Notes: generated by a model not told the origin, from the sequence alone. Shown: positions 1 to 7,093, counted from the first letter of the stretch. The stretch is 11,495 nt of DNA from an uncultured Sphingomonadaceae bacterium (GCA_937920575.1 CAKZSF010000049.1:1-11495); one strand, 5' to 3'. Program-made: numbers and translations.

Positions 1-977
1 CTGGTTGGCCGTTCCCACCAGGCGTCATACTACAAAATCTAGGACTTTATCCGCAGGGGCTCGCGTTCGTGCTCGTGATTGACAGCACCATCGCTCTGGT
101 CCGCGCAAAGCCTGCGTCTCCGGTCAGTTTCCTGAAGCAGCGATATTTCAGCCGAGGCGCGCGAGCGGCACTCCTGTCGCGCCTGCCTCTCATCGCGATC
201 CTCTGTCTCTTCTTGCCGCTGTTTGCCCTACTCAAGCCGCTGATTCCGCATTTCAATCCTTACAGCTGGGATGCGGCATTCATCGCTTGGGATCAGGCTC
301 TGTTAGGCGGCTATGATGCGTGGGTCATCATGCAGCCCTTGCTAGGCTATCCGATTGTCACTTCGGCGCTCGCAATAGCGTATCACGCATGGTTCCTGTT
401 GATTTATCCATTCGGCCTGTTTGTGCTGGTGCATCCGGCAGCGCGGCATATTGGTCGTGAGTTCTTGCTCGCCTATCTCGCGACTTGGATCGGTGTTGGC
501 TTCCTGCTCGCGATGGCCATGTCCTCTGTCGGCCCTGTTTTTCTGGAGCCAATCATGGGCGACCCACGGTTCGCTCCGCAAATGGCGTATCTGAACGAAG
601 CAGCCAAAAGTTTCCCTATCCCCGTACTGGATGTGCAAGACATGTTGCTTCAGCAATATCTCGCCAATGGCCCGGGCAAAGGCACGGGCATTTCGGCCAT
701 GCCATCAATGCATATGGCGCTGTGCATGCTCAGCTGGCTCGCGGCGCGGCGTATCGCACCTGCGTTGGCTCGTGGACTGCTCGTGTTTATGATCGTGATC
801 TGGATCGGCTCCGTCCATCTCGCTTACCACTATGCGGTCGATGGCCTTGTTTCGATCATCGTGGTTGCGGCAATTTGGAAAGCGAGCTGTTGGGTGATCG
901 CTCGCTGGGACGCCTATCTCGCAAAATCAGGCGCTGGTCAGGCCGTCTTGCGCACGAACACGGTTCCTGCCGAGTAA
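1..977 (+). CDS. PAP2-superfamily (AUR1/IPC-synthase-like) membrane protein, probably 5'-truncated by the window edge
   Basis: The reading frame is open from base 3 to the stop at 975-977 (324 codons), so the true start may lie before the window. The first internal start is GTG at 69 (302 residues), with an AGGGG stretch 9 bases before it. A start there would cut through a hydrophobic helix that begins upstream, so I favour a truncated longer gene. Residue numbers below count from the GTG. Several hydrophobic segments are visible (about 38-60, 94-121, 132-156, 215-227, 233-250, 255-275), indicating an inner-membrane protein. The PAP2 C2 motif is PSMH (212-215). The C3 motif is HYAVD (H254, D258), preceded by GSVHLAY. 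The Arg of the classical SR-x5-H-x3-D motif is absent, which fits the AUR1/inositolphosphotransferase branch better than plain phosphatases. Family knowledge suggests phosphate-ester hydrolysis or phospho-headgroup transfer on a lipid; the substrate is unknown. Its 3' end overlaps the convergent ketoacyl synthase by 40 bp. Confidence 0.8.
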   Translation, partial: GWPFPPGVILQNLGLYPQGLAFVLVIDSTIALVRAKPASPVSFLKQRYFSRGARAALLSRLPLIAILCLFLPLFALLKPLIPHFNPYSWDAAFIAWDQALLGGYDAWVIMQPLLGYPIVTSALAIAYHAWFLLIYPFGLFVLVHPAARHIGREFLLAYLATWIGVGFLLAMAMSSVGPVFLEPIMGDPRFAPQMAYLNEAAKSFPIPVLDVQDMLLQQYLANGPGKGTGISAMPSMHMALCMLSWLAARRIAPALARGLLVFMIVIWIGSVHLAYHYAVDGLVSIIVVAAIWKASCWVIARWDAYLAKSGAGQAVLRTNTVPAE

Positions 978-2068
978 CCCGCGCCAAAACTGCAGATCAC
1001 ACCCGTATCACCCGCCACCAGATCATCGCTGTTCAAATTGAAAGCTATGATCGAACCAGCGCTGGACGTGTTGGCATAAGTATCGAGCACGGTCGGGCTT
1101 TCATCCTCTGATGCTTCGTGCCCTAACACGCGCTGGGCGATCAGCCGGTTCATTCCCTGATTGGCCTGATGCAACCACATACGGCGCAGCGCGGTAGGCT
1201 CGATTTCCAGCCGTTCGGCCTCTTCCATAATCATGGTCGCCACCATCGGTACGACTTCTTTAAAGACCTTGCGACCTTCCTGAACGAACAGCTTGTCTTT
1301 CTTGCCAATTCCATCCGGGCTGGCGCGGTTTAGGAAGCCAAAATTGTTGCGGATGTTGTTCGAGAACACGGTCTTCAGCTTTGTGCCGAGAATGTCCCAA
1401 TGCGCCGCAGGAGCGACCGCCTCGTCCTCCACCAAGACGGCCGTCGCGACATCGCCAAAGATAAAGTGGCTGTCACGGTCGCGCCAGTTCAAGTGGCCAC
1501 TCGTGATTTCCGGGCTGACCACCAGCACACTCTTCGCATTGCCAGCCCGCACGTAGTCCGCCGCCGTTTGAATTCCGAAAGTTGCCGAGGAACACGCCAC
1601 ATTCATATCAAACGCAAAGCCATCTATGCCCAGCGCTTGCTGAATTTCGATTGCCATCGCCGGATATGCGCGCTCCATATTGGACGCAGCACACAACACC
1701 GCATCAACATCCGCTGGGTCGCGCCCCGCCTTCTCCAGCGCTTGCATCGCGGCCTTTACGCCAATCTCGGTCATGTAAGACGGTTTGTCATTCCCGCGTT
1801 CGGGCAGACGCGGCTCCATTACCTCGGGATTGAGAATGGGTTCTTTGGACAGCACATGCCGCGATTTGATGCCGCTGGCTTTCTCGATGAACTCAACCGA
1901 GCTGGGCGCGAGCGGTTCTAAGTCGCCCGCCGCGATTTCGTCCGCGTGCTGTTCGTTGTGCAAGGCAACGAAGCGGTTGAAGCTTTCAACCAACTCTTCG
2001 TTGGTGATTGTCTCGGCAGGCGTAAACAGGCCTGTTGCGGAGATCACGGGCTTGGATGTCATTTGCAT
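938..2068 (-). CDS. Beta-ketoacyl-ACP synthase III, long form (PA3286-like)
   Basis: 376-residue thiolase-fold condensing enzyme. The KAS III catalytic triad is complete: Cys159 in NVACSSATFG, His300 in WLHQAN and Asn333 in YANTSSAGS. GDVATAV (205-211) and the C-terminal GAGYSAG (362-368) are also typical of the family. It is about 60 residues longer than ordinary FabH (about 317), mostly from an N-terminal insertion around residues 30-90. This length and the wording of many blocks match, from memory, P. aeruginosa PA3286. That enzyme condenses octanoyl-CoA with malonyl-ACP and feeds beta-oxidation products back into fatty-acid synthesis; the same role here is an inference. The protein should be cytosolic. 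The start is ATG at 2068; a second in-frame ATG follows two codons later, and neither has a clear Shine-Dalgarno sequence. The gene lies 53 bp downstream of ppx on the same strand, so it may be the distal gene of a ppk1-ppx operon and translated from its transcript. Confidence 0.9.
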   Translation of the reverse strand: MQMTSKPVISATGLFTPAETITNEELVESFNRFVALHNEQHADEIAAGDLEPLAPSSVEFIEKASGIKSRHVLSKEPILNPEVMEPRLPERGNDKPSYMTEIGVKAAMQALEKAGRDPADVDAVLCAASNMERAYPAMAIEIQQALGIDGFAFDMNVACSSATFGIQTAADYVRAGNAKSVLVVSPEITSGHLNWRDRDSHFIFGDVATAVLVEDEAVAPAAHWDILGTKLKTVFSNNIRNNFGFLNRASPDGIGKKDKLFVQEGRKVFKEVVPMVATMIMEEAERLEIEPTALRRMWLHQANQGMNRLIAQRVLGHEASEDESPTVLDTYANTSSAGSIIAFNLNSDDLVAGDTGVICSFGAGYSAGTVFVRKTA

Positions 2069-2121
2069 GGCGCAACGGATTAATGCGACTGGCGAGTTGG
2101 GGCAAGCCTAAGCCTGCTGCG

Positions 2122-3603
2122 CTAAGTGATTTTGCCCGTCGCAATGACCGGTTTCACATCCAGCCAAGAGGCAAGATTGCGCATATCCTTCTCAACCCCA
2201 ACGCCGTTGAGATCGCGCCGCGTGTTGTCGAGCGTGAGTAGGAGTTGCCCCTCCTCGACTCGCAATTTGCTGGTTAGCAACGACAAGCGCGTCCCCGCCG
2301 TCATGCGTCGGCACAGTCTGATCGCAAGGCCCCAGGTGACCGCCAGATTGAGCGCGTCTTCGGACGCAATGCGTTTGATCTCTTCGGGCATCTGGGTGAT
2401 GCCACAGGATGCCAGTTGGGCCGCTGCGATCTGGCCGCGCTCCTCCGCATCCAAAGCGATCCAGCGCTTGTACATCGCCCAGTCCAGCGCATGACGGGCT
2501 CGCCAGTTCGGCTCCACCCGTGCCGCGGCCAAAGCCAGCATGGTCGCCGCCATTTGCCAGCGACTGTCCGCCAAATCTCTCTCCGGCAAAACTCCGCTGC
2601 ACCAGCCGGCCACATGTGTCGCAACCGCCGGATCGACGCCGCGCTCTCGCACAAAATGAGAGACACCGGCCAGCAAGGGATCCTGTTCCTGCGCCAGCGG
2701 TTCAAGCTTGTCGAACAGCAACCCTTCGCGCAATCCCCAAGAACTGAACACGACCTGTTTCGGCTCGTACGTCGCAAGCATCGTCCGCAACAAGGCCGCC
2801 GCATCGGGCAAGGTAACAGCTCGGTTGCTGGATATTCCATCAATCCTGCCGAGATCGTCCGGCGACATTTGCGCCACTGTCTGCGCGATTGTGTCGGCGC
2901 GCTCTGTAGAAAGCATGAAGCCGTGCGGGTCTGTTAGCGGGTAATCATCTTGGCGGATGACGTAAGCGGCCAAGCAACGCAGCGTCCCCCCAACCAGATA
3001 GAGGTTATCCACCCCGCCCTTCGCCCATTCTTGCGCTTGCAGCAATTCGGCAACTTTTGTCGCAAATGTTTCCGCACCGCGCGCATGGAGAGCGGCCAGT
3101 CGCAATGTGCCCAAGGGTAACGTGTTGCCCGCTCCCGAGACGCCATCGGTCAGCGTGATTAGCTCCAGCGATCCGCCGCCCAGATCAGCAACCAAACCAG
3201 ACGCTTTGGGAAAGGCACCTGCCACACCGGCGGCGGCAGCACGCGCTTCTTGTTTGCCCGATAACAGCCGCGGCTTCAGGCCAATGTCACGGATGTCCGA
3301 AACGAATGCCGGGCCGTTTTTGGCATCACGCGCAGCAGCGGTTGCGACCACGTCAACCTCTCGAATACCGCGATCCTCTAGAATAAGCGCGTATCGTTTC
3401 AATGCCAGCAAGGCCATGTCGATTGCACTGTCTGGAATATAACCTGTCGCTTCCAGATCTTGCCCCAATCGAGCGACAACCTTCTCGTTGAGCAAAACCG
3501 TCGGGGCGCGTTGCGGATCGCCATAAATGACCAGCCGGACTGTGTTTGACCCAATATCGATCACGGCGCGCTCGGTATCGCTTCGGCGCGCCCTGTTCGG
3601 CAT
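2122..3603 (-). CDS. ppx: Exopolyphosphatase / Ppx-GppA family phosphatase
   Basis: 493 residues from the ATG at 3603. The ASKHA-fold phosphatase signature is clear: AVIDIGSNTVRLVIY (13-27), the catalytic-type Glu119 in LSGKQEA, the second phosphate loop DLGGGSLEL (140-148), GGT (205-207) and SSWGLREGLLF (287-297). The C-terminal part (about 305-493) is helical and corresponds to the HD-like extension of long Ppx proteins, although a clean HD motif is not visible. Family members remove terminal phosphate from polyphosphate or hydrolyse pppGpp to ppGpp. Position directly after ppk1 favours polyphosphate, and dual activity is possible. A TTG at 3624, overlapping the ppk1 stop by 4 bp, could extend the protein by 7 residues. 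I prefer ATG 3603 because GAGAGG sits 8 bases before it and the conserved domain starts just after it. Translation is probably coupled to ppk1. Confidence 0.92.
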   Translation of the reverse strand: MPNRARRSDTERAVIDIGSNTVRLVIYGDPQRAPTVLLNEKVVARLGQDLEATGYIPDSAIDMALLALKRYALILEDRGIREVDVVATAAARDAKNGPAFVSDIRDIGLKPRLLSGKQEARAAAAGVAGAFPKASGLVADLGGGSLELITLTDGVSGAGNTLPLGTLRLAALHARGAETFATKVAELLQAQEWAKGGVDNLYLVGGTLRCLAAYVIRQDDYPLTDPHGFMLSTERADTIAQTVAQMSPDDLGRIDGISSNRAVTLPDAAALLRTMLATYEPKQVVFSSWGLREGLLFDKLEPLAQEQDPLLAGVSHFVRERGVDPAVATHVAGWCSGVLPERDLADSRWQMAATMLALAAARVEPNWRARHALDWAMYKRWIALDAEERGQIAAAQLASCGITQMPEEIKRIASEDALNLAVTWGLAIRLCRRMTAGTRLSLLTSKLRVEEGQLLLTLDNTRRDLNGVGVEKDMRNLASWLDVKPVIATGKIT

Positions 3604-3611
3604 CTGGCTTG

Positions 3612-3617
3612 CCTCTC
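3612..3617 (-). promoter_or_regulatory. Shine-Dalgarno for ppx
   Basis: GAGAGG on the minus strand, 8 bases upstream of the ATG at 3603 and immediately after the ppk1 stop codon (TGA at 3623-3621). It supports ATG 3603 as the ppx start over the overlapping TTG at 3624. Confidence 0.6.
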
Positions 3618-3620
3618 GGT

Positions 3621-5786
3621 TCAAGCCGCCCGGCCCCGGCGCAAAGACAATTTCGGAATGCCCCCGGCATCCAGCGCCGTACCGCGTCCTGACAAACTAG
3701 GATTGGTCATGAAATACTCATGGCAATTGAATGGCTCATTGTCGCTGGTCACGCGCGAATATTCCCCATCTGCGCTCAATTGCCAGCTCAGCTGATTGTC
3801 GAGCAGATTGGCCAACAAGACTTGTTCGAGAACCTGATCATGCACGGTTTGGTTCTCAATCGGCACCAACACCTCGACGCGCCGGTTGAGATTGCGCGAC
3901 ATTGCATCGGCAGAGGATATGAACACTTTTGCCTCCGCATTGGGGAGCCCCGCCCCGTTGGCAAAGGCCCAGACACGGCTGTGCTCAAGGAATCGGCCGA
4001 TAATCGATTTCACTCGTATATTCTCTGACAGCCCCTCAATGCCGGGCCGCAGACAGCAAATCCCGCGAATGACGAGTTGAATGTCCACGCCGGCATCGCT
4101 GGCCGCATACAGGCGATCAATCACGCCCTTTTCCGTCAGTGAATTGAGCTTTGCCCAGATTGCGGCGGGCTTTCCTTCCCGCGCGTTCTCGATCTCTTGA
4201 TCAATCAAATCATACAGCGTTTCACGCAAATCGACCGGTGAGATGGAGAGCATTTCCGTCTCTTTGGGTTCAACATAACCCGTCACGAAATTGAACAGCT
4301 TCGCTGCATCGCGGCTCAATCGAGGGTCCGCCGTAAAGAAGCTGAGGTCAGTATAAATGCGCGCGGTGATCGGGTGGTAATTACCCGTGCCGAAATGGCA
4401 GTAGGTGCGATAGCCGTCATCTTCCTGCCGCACGACCATCGAAACCTTGGCATGCGTCTTCCAATCGACAAAGCCATAGATCACTTGCACGCCCGCCCGC
4501 TCCAATTCGGTGGCCCAGCGCAAGTTCTGTTCTTCGTCAAAGCGCGCTTTCAATTCAACCACAGCGGTGACGGTTTTGCCATTCTCAGCTGCCTCGATCA
4601 GCGCGTTGATGACGGGTGATTGGTGGCCCGCACGATAAAGCGTCTGCTTGATTGAGACGACCGCAGGATCGTTCGCGGCCTGCCGCAGAAAATCGACCAC
4701 CACTTCAAAACTTTCATACGGGTGGTGAATGATCAGGTCTTTTTCACGGATGGCCGAGAAGCAATCGCCATCATGTTCCAGAACCCGTTCGGGATAACGT
4801 GGGCTGTAGGCTTCAAATTTTAGATCGGGTCGATCCTCCGCAACGACATCGGCCAAGCCTGCGATACCCAACATGCCATCCGACTTGGCGACAATTGCAT
4901 CGCCAGAGCCAAGTTGTTCGCGCAACAACTCCTCCGCAGCCGGATCAAACTCCGCATCAAGTTCGAGTTGAACCACAGTGCCGCGCCGCCGCCGCTGGAT
5001 CGCAGTGCGGAAATACCGCACAAGGTCTTCGGCCTCTTCCTCCAGCTCGATATCGCTATCGCGAAGCACGCGAAACACGCCATCGCCGGTCACTTTGAAA
5101 CCAGGGAACAACAGCTCGCCAAAACGGCAAATCACGCTCTCGATAGGGATATAGATCGCCTCTTCGCCGGGCACCCTCAGGAAACGCGGCAAAGCACCGG
5201 GGATCAACACCATCTCCACCAGATTGCCGCCGTCCTGCTCTCGTTCCAGATTGAATAAGACGCCCATGCCCATATTGGCGACAAACGGAAACGGGTGCGC
5301 TGGATCAATCGCTTGCGGCGTTAAAACGGGCACGATGTGATCGAGGAAATACGTCTTAAGCCAATCATAGGCGGCGCGATCCAGTCGTTCCTCTCCCGCA
5401 ATATGAATACCCTGATCGGCAAGCAGCGATTTCAATTTCGCCAAATGCTGTTGTTGGACAGCTTCCAGCTCGCGCACCTTCTCCTTGATCGAACTCAACT
5501 GCTGCGATGGCGTGCGCCCGTCAATTGATCGCGTATCGATTCCGCGGCGGACCTGCCCTGCAAGCCCCGCCACGCGGATCATCATGAATTCGTCGAGATT
5601 GCTGCCCGAAATCGAAAGAAACCGCAGCCGTTCCAGTAACGGATAGGCATCGTTGGAGGCCTCGGCCAACACGCGTTCGTTGAATCGCAACCAGCTCAGC
5701 TCGCGATTGAAATAGCGCTCCCCCGCCGGGACGGCGTTGGCCTCTATTGCGTCGCCGGTCGATGCTATTGGTCGTTCAGCGCCCAA
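3621..5786 (-). CDS. ppk1: Polyphosphate kinase 1
   Basis: 721 residues, a usual length for PPK1. The enzyme reversibly transfers the gamma-phosphate of ATP onto inorganic polyphosphate. All four domains can be followed: an N-terminal helical domain starting at YFNRELSWLRFNERVL (25-40), a head domain (about 130-325), and two phospholipase-D-like C-terminal domains. The two conserved histidines are present. His445 in KTHAK aligns with the autophosphorylated His435 of E. coli PPK, and His464 lies in YCHFGTGN. The conserved stretch ARIYTDLSFFTAD follows. The C-terminus keeps the usual NCHEYFMTNPSLSGRG block (687-702). The start is TTG at 5786, supported by AGGAAG 6 bases upstream and by a conserved N-terminus about 25 residues in. 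The stop overlaps or abuts the ppx start, so the two form a translationally linked pair with opposite actions on polyphosphate. In many alphaproteobacteria ppk-ppx sits beside hda and rnd; here the neighbours are tRNA-Tyr and a ketoacyl synthase. Confidence 0.97.
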   Translation of the reverse strand: MGAERPIASTGDAIEANAVPAGERYFNRELSWLRFNERVLAEASNDAYPLLERLRFLSISGSNLDEFMMIRVAGLAGQVRRGIDTRSIDGRTPSQQLSSIKEKVRELEAVQQQHLAKLKSLLADQGIHIAGEERLDRAAYDWLKTYFLDHIVPVLTPQAIDPAHPFPFVANMGMGVLFNLEREQDGGNLVEMVLIPGALPRFLRVPGEEAIYIPIESVICRFGELLFPGFKVTGDGVFRVLRDSDIELEEEAEDLVRYFRTAIQRRRRGTVVQLELDAEFDPAAEELLREQLGSGDAIVAKSDGMLGIAGLADVVAEDRPDLKFEAYSPRYPERVLEHDGDCFSAIREKDLIIHHPYESFEVVVDFLRQAANDPAVVSIKQTLYRAGHQSPVINALIEAAENGKTVTAVVELKARFDEEQNLRWATELERAGVQVIYGFVDWKTHAKVSMVVRQEDDGYRTYCHFGTGNYHPITARIYTDLSFFTADPRLSRDAAKLFNFVTGYVEPKETEMLSISPVDLRETLYDLIDQEIENAREGKPAAIWAKLNSLTEKGVIDRLYAASDAGVDIQLVIRGICCLRPGIEGLSENIRVKSIIGRFLEHSRVWAFANGAGLPNAEAKVFISSADAMSRNLNRRVEVLVPIENQTVHDQVLEQVLLANLLDNQLSWQLSADGEYSRVTSDNEPFNCHEYFMTNPSLSGRGTALDAGGIPKLSLRRGRAA

Positions 5787-5792
5787 GGTTCA

Positions 5793-5798
5793 CTTCCT
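5793..5798 (-). promoter_or_regulatory. Shine-Dalgarno for ppk1 (TTG start)
   Basis: AGGAAG on the minus strand, 6 bases upstream of the TTG at 5786. No ATG or GTG in the same frame offers a better-placed alternative, so this site decides the non-ATG start. Confidence 0.65.
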
Positions 5799-5851
5799 AA
5801 TTTATCTTTGCATCCACTGCCTCTTTGGAGCGATGCGCGCAAGACTATCAT

Positions 5852-5925
5852 CCAGCCGGTCTCGCTGGCGCGATCCCAACGCTGCTTCGCCTGCAATGTA
5901 AGAGAGTGGTGGACAGGGCTGGATT
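5852..5925 (-). repeat. tRNA-Tyr tail repeat, distal copy (partial tRNA 3' end plus flank)
   Basis: 74-bp direct repeat, 67/74 identical by my alignment to the copy at 5968-6041, with a 116-bp period. The 32 bases at the high-coordinate end are identical. Bases 5907-5925 reproduce the last 19 bases of the tRNA-Tyr gene: CCA, discriminator, the 3' strand of the acceptor stem and part of the T arm. No 5' half of a tRNA is present, so this is not a functional tRNA. The remaining 55 bp match the sequence just downstream of the true tRNA. Read on the minus strand it can form TCGC-GCCA-GCGA within a CAGC/GCTG stem. It ends 65 bp upstream of the ppk1 start. Confidence 0.85.
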
Positions 5926-5967
5926 GGCGGCGAGAAGCCGCCTTCTCCGCTTCGCTTCGAAACCGCC
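5926..5967 (-). other. Hairpin-rich spacer between the two tRNA-tail repeats
   Basis: 42 bp separate the two repeat copies. Two overlapping, mutually exclusive hairpins can be drawn: a 6-bp GC stem at 5926-5942 (GGCGGC, 5-base loop, GCCGCC) and a 6-bp stem at 5932-5947 (GAGAAG, 4-base loop, CTTCTC). A smaller TTCG/CGAA hairpin lies at 5951-5961. There is no T-run after them on the minus strand, so they do not look like intrinsic terminators. RNA-processing or structural elements in the tRNA tail are possible. Confidence 0.4.
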
Positions 5968-6041
5968 CCAGCCGGTCTCGCTTACGCGATCCCTACGCTG
6001 GTTCATCTTCAATGTAAGAGAGTGGTGGACAGGGCTGGATT
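5968..6041 (-). repeat. tRNA-Tyr tail repeat, tRNA-proximal copy (overlaps the 3' end of the tRNA gene)
   Basis: The copy attached to the real tRNA gene. Bases 6023-6041 are the last 19 bases of the gene and 5968-6022 are its downstream flank. On the minus strand it can fold as CCAGC, TCGC-GTAA-GCGA, GCTGG. Compared with the distal copy, the 4-base inner loop changes (GTAA versus GCCA) while the TCGC/GCGA stem is unchanged, and the outer stem keeps CAGC/GCTG in both. Confidence 0.85.
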
Positions 6042-6108
6042 CGAACCAGCGTACGCTTGCGCGGGCAGATTTACAGTCTGCTGCCTTTAACCACTCGGCC
6101 ACCTGTCC
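6023..6108 (-). tRNA. tRNA-Tyr (GTA anticodon)
   Basis: Minus-strand gene of 86 bases with encoded CCA at its 3' end (6025-6023). The acceptor stem is GGACAGG (6108-6102) paired with CCTGTCC (6033-6027), followed by discriminator A at 6026. The anticodon arm is CAGACTGTAAATCTG with anticodon GTA, reading UAC and UAU. A long variable arm (class II tRNA) is followed by the T arm CTGGTTCGAATCCAG. Tyrosine tRNAs are class II in bacteria, which agrees. The tRNA is read towards ppk1. The divergent upstream gap to rlmB (6109-6250) must hold its promoter; a TTGACA is visible on the minus strand at 6200-6195, but without a convincing -10 box at the proper distance. Confidence 0.97.
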
Positions 6109-6250
6109 ATATCGGCAAAATGCGGGCGATAGTGCGAATAAATCCGCTCGCGCCCATTCCGAGAGGCGCACCCATTGGCGAAGCGGTGCTTGCCTGTCAA
6201 TGGGGACACTGCCATTGCGGCGCAAATTGATCAGAATGTGAGAGCGAACA

Positions 6251-7045
6251 GTGCCAAGAAAAGGCGATAAGCGAGCATTGCGCGGACGCGCAGGCAGAAT
6301 GAAGGGTGGCCGAGGCAGCGGGCGCGGCAGCGCTGGCCATGTGCGGTTGTGGGGCAGGCACGCGGTCGAAGCCGCGCTCAAGAACCCCAATCGCGAACAC
6401 CGCAAGCTGTGGGCAACGCGCGAGGCAATCGGAACGCTGGATGGCGAACTGCCAGAGGACTTCCCGATTGAATATGCCGAAGTTCAAGATCTCGCGCGAC
6501 TCGTCTCCCGCGATGCACCGCATCAAGGACTGGTGCTGGAATGCGAGCCATTGGCCGACCGCCATCTGGACGAATTCTTTGACGATGACCCGACCCGACC
6601 GCTGGTGGTGCTTGATCAGGTAACCGACCCTCACAATGTCGGCGCAATCCTGCGCTCCGCAGCCGCCTTCAACGCCGCTGCTATCGTGACTCAAGATCGC
6701 AATGCCCCGCCGGAATCTGGCGTGATTGCCAAGTCTGCCTCCGGCGCTTTGGAAACAGTGCCATGGGTACGGGTCGTGAACCTTTCCCGCGCTTTGGATG
6801 ACATGGCCGAGGCGGGTTATTGGCGCATCGGATTGGATGGAGAAGCTGAAAGCACTTTGGCCGCGGCACTGCCCGCTGGCCCAATTGCGGTTGTGCTGGG
6901 TGCAGAGGGTGAAGGCATGCGGCACAATGTCGTGCAGCATTGCGACGCCATTGCAAAGTTGCCGATCAGCAGCGCGATAGAGAGCCTGAACGTATCAAAC
7001 GCAGCGGCGATTGCCCTCTATGCGATCGCCACTCGCTCTGTATAA
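6251..7045 (+). CDS. rlmB: 23S rRNA (guanosine-2'-O-)-methyltransferase, TrmH/SpoU family
   Basis: 264 residues. SPOUT-class methyltransferase that uses S-adenosylmethionine to methylate a ribose 2'-OH, in RlmB the G2251 position of 23S rRNA (E. coli numbering). An Arg/Gly/Lys-rich tail (1-29) precedes the SpoU substrate-binding domain (about 31-101, starting RLWGRHAVEAAL). The catalytic knot domain (about 116-262) carries all three motifs: LDQVTDPHNVGAILRSA (121-137, with Asn129 and Arg135), VVLGAEGEGM (214-223) and LPISSAIESLNVSNAAAI (237-254). The substrate domain supports RlmB over TrmL or TrmJ. The start is GTG at 6251 with GAGAG 6 bases upstream. An in-frame ATG at 6299 would remove only 16 residues of the basic tail and cannot be excluded. 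The gene is divergent from tRNA-Tyr and is followed 48 bp later by the lipoprotein gene. Confidence 0.93.
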   Translation: MPRKGDKRALRGRAGRMKGGRGSGRGSAGHVRLWGRHAVEAALKNPNREHRKLWATREAIGTLDGELPEDFPIEYAEVQDLARLVSRDAPHQGLVLECEPLADRHLDEFFDDDPTRPLVVLDQVTDPHNVGAILRSAAAFNAAAIVTQDRNAPPESGVIAKSASGALETVPWVRVVNLSRALDDMAEAGYWRIGLDGEAESTLAAALPAGPIAVVLGAEGEGMRHNVVQHCDAIAKLPISSAIESLNVSNAAAIALYAIATRSV

Positions 7046-7093
7046 CATCAGATCGAACCACAAAGTCTAGTTTCCAAACTGCAAGGCCATACT

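Noticed and set aside
485..1111. A 208-codon plus-strand frame overlapping the PAP2 gene and the ketoacyl synthase.
   Set aside because: It is an alternative frame of the PAP2 gene, rich in Arg and His, with no membrane or domain pattern.
5907..5925. A second tRNA gene at the distal repeat.
   Set aside because: Only the 3' acceptor strand and part of the T arm are present; there is no D arm, anticodon arm or 5' acceptor strand.
5852..6041. attL/attR of an integrated element at the tRNA 3' end.
   Set aside because: A tRNA 3' duplication is typical of integration, but only 42 bp lie between the copies, with no integrase or cargo. A past excision or simple tandem duplication cannot be distinguished, so no element is called.
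6195..6200. TTGACA on the minus strand as the -35 box of the tRNA-Tyr promoter.
   Set aside because: The sequence 16-18 bases downstream does not resemble a -10 box, and the site is about 87 bp from the tRNA start.
5848..6405. A 185-codon minus-strand frame across tRNA-Tyr, its tail repeats and the start of rlmB.
   Set aside because: It translates the tRNA gene and overlaps the conserved 5' part of rlmB; the product is Arg-rich without domain features.
6197..6940. A 247-codon minus-strand frame opposite rlmB.
   Set aside because: It covers the rlmB catalytic domain on the other strand and shows no protein family signature.
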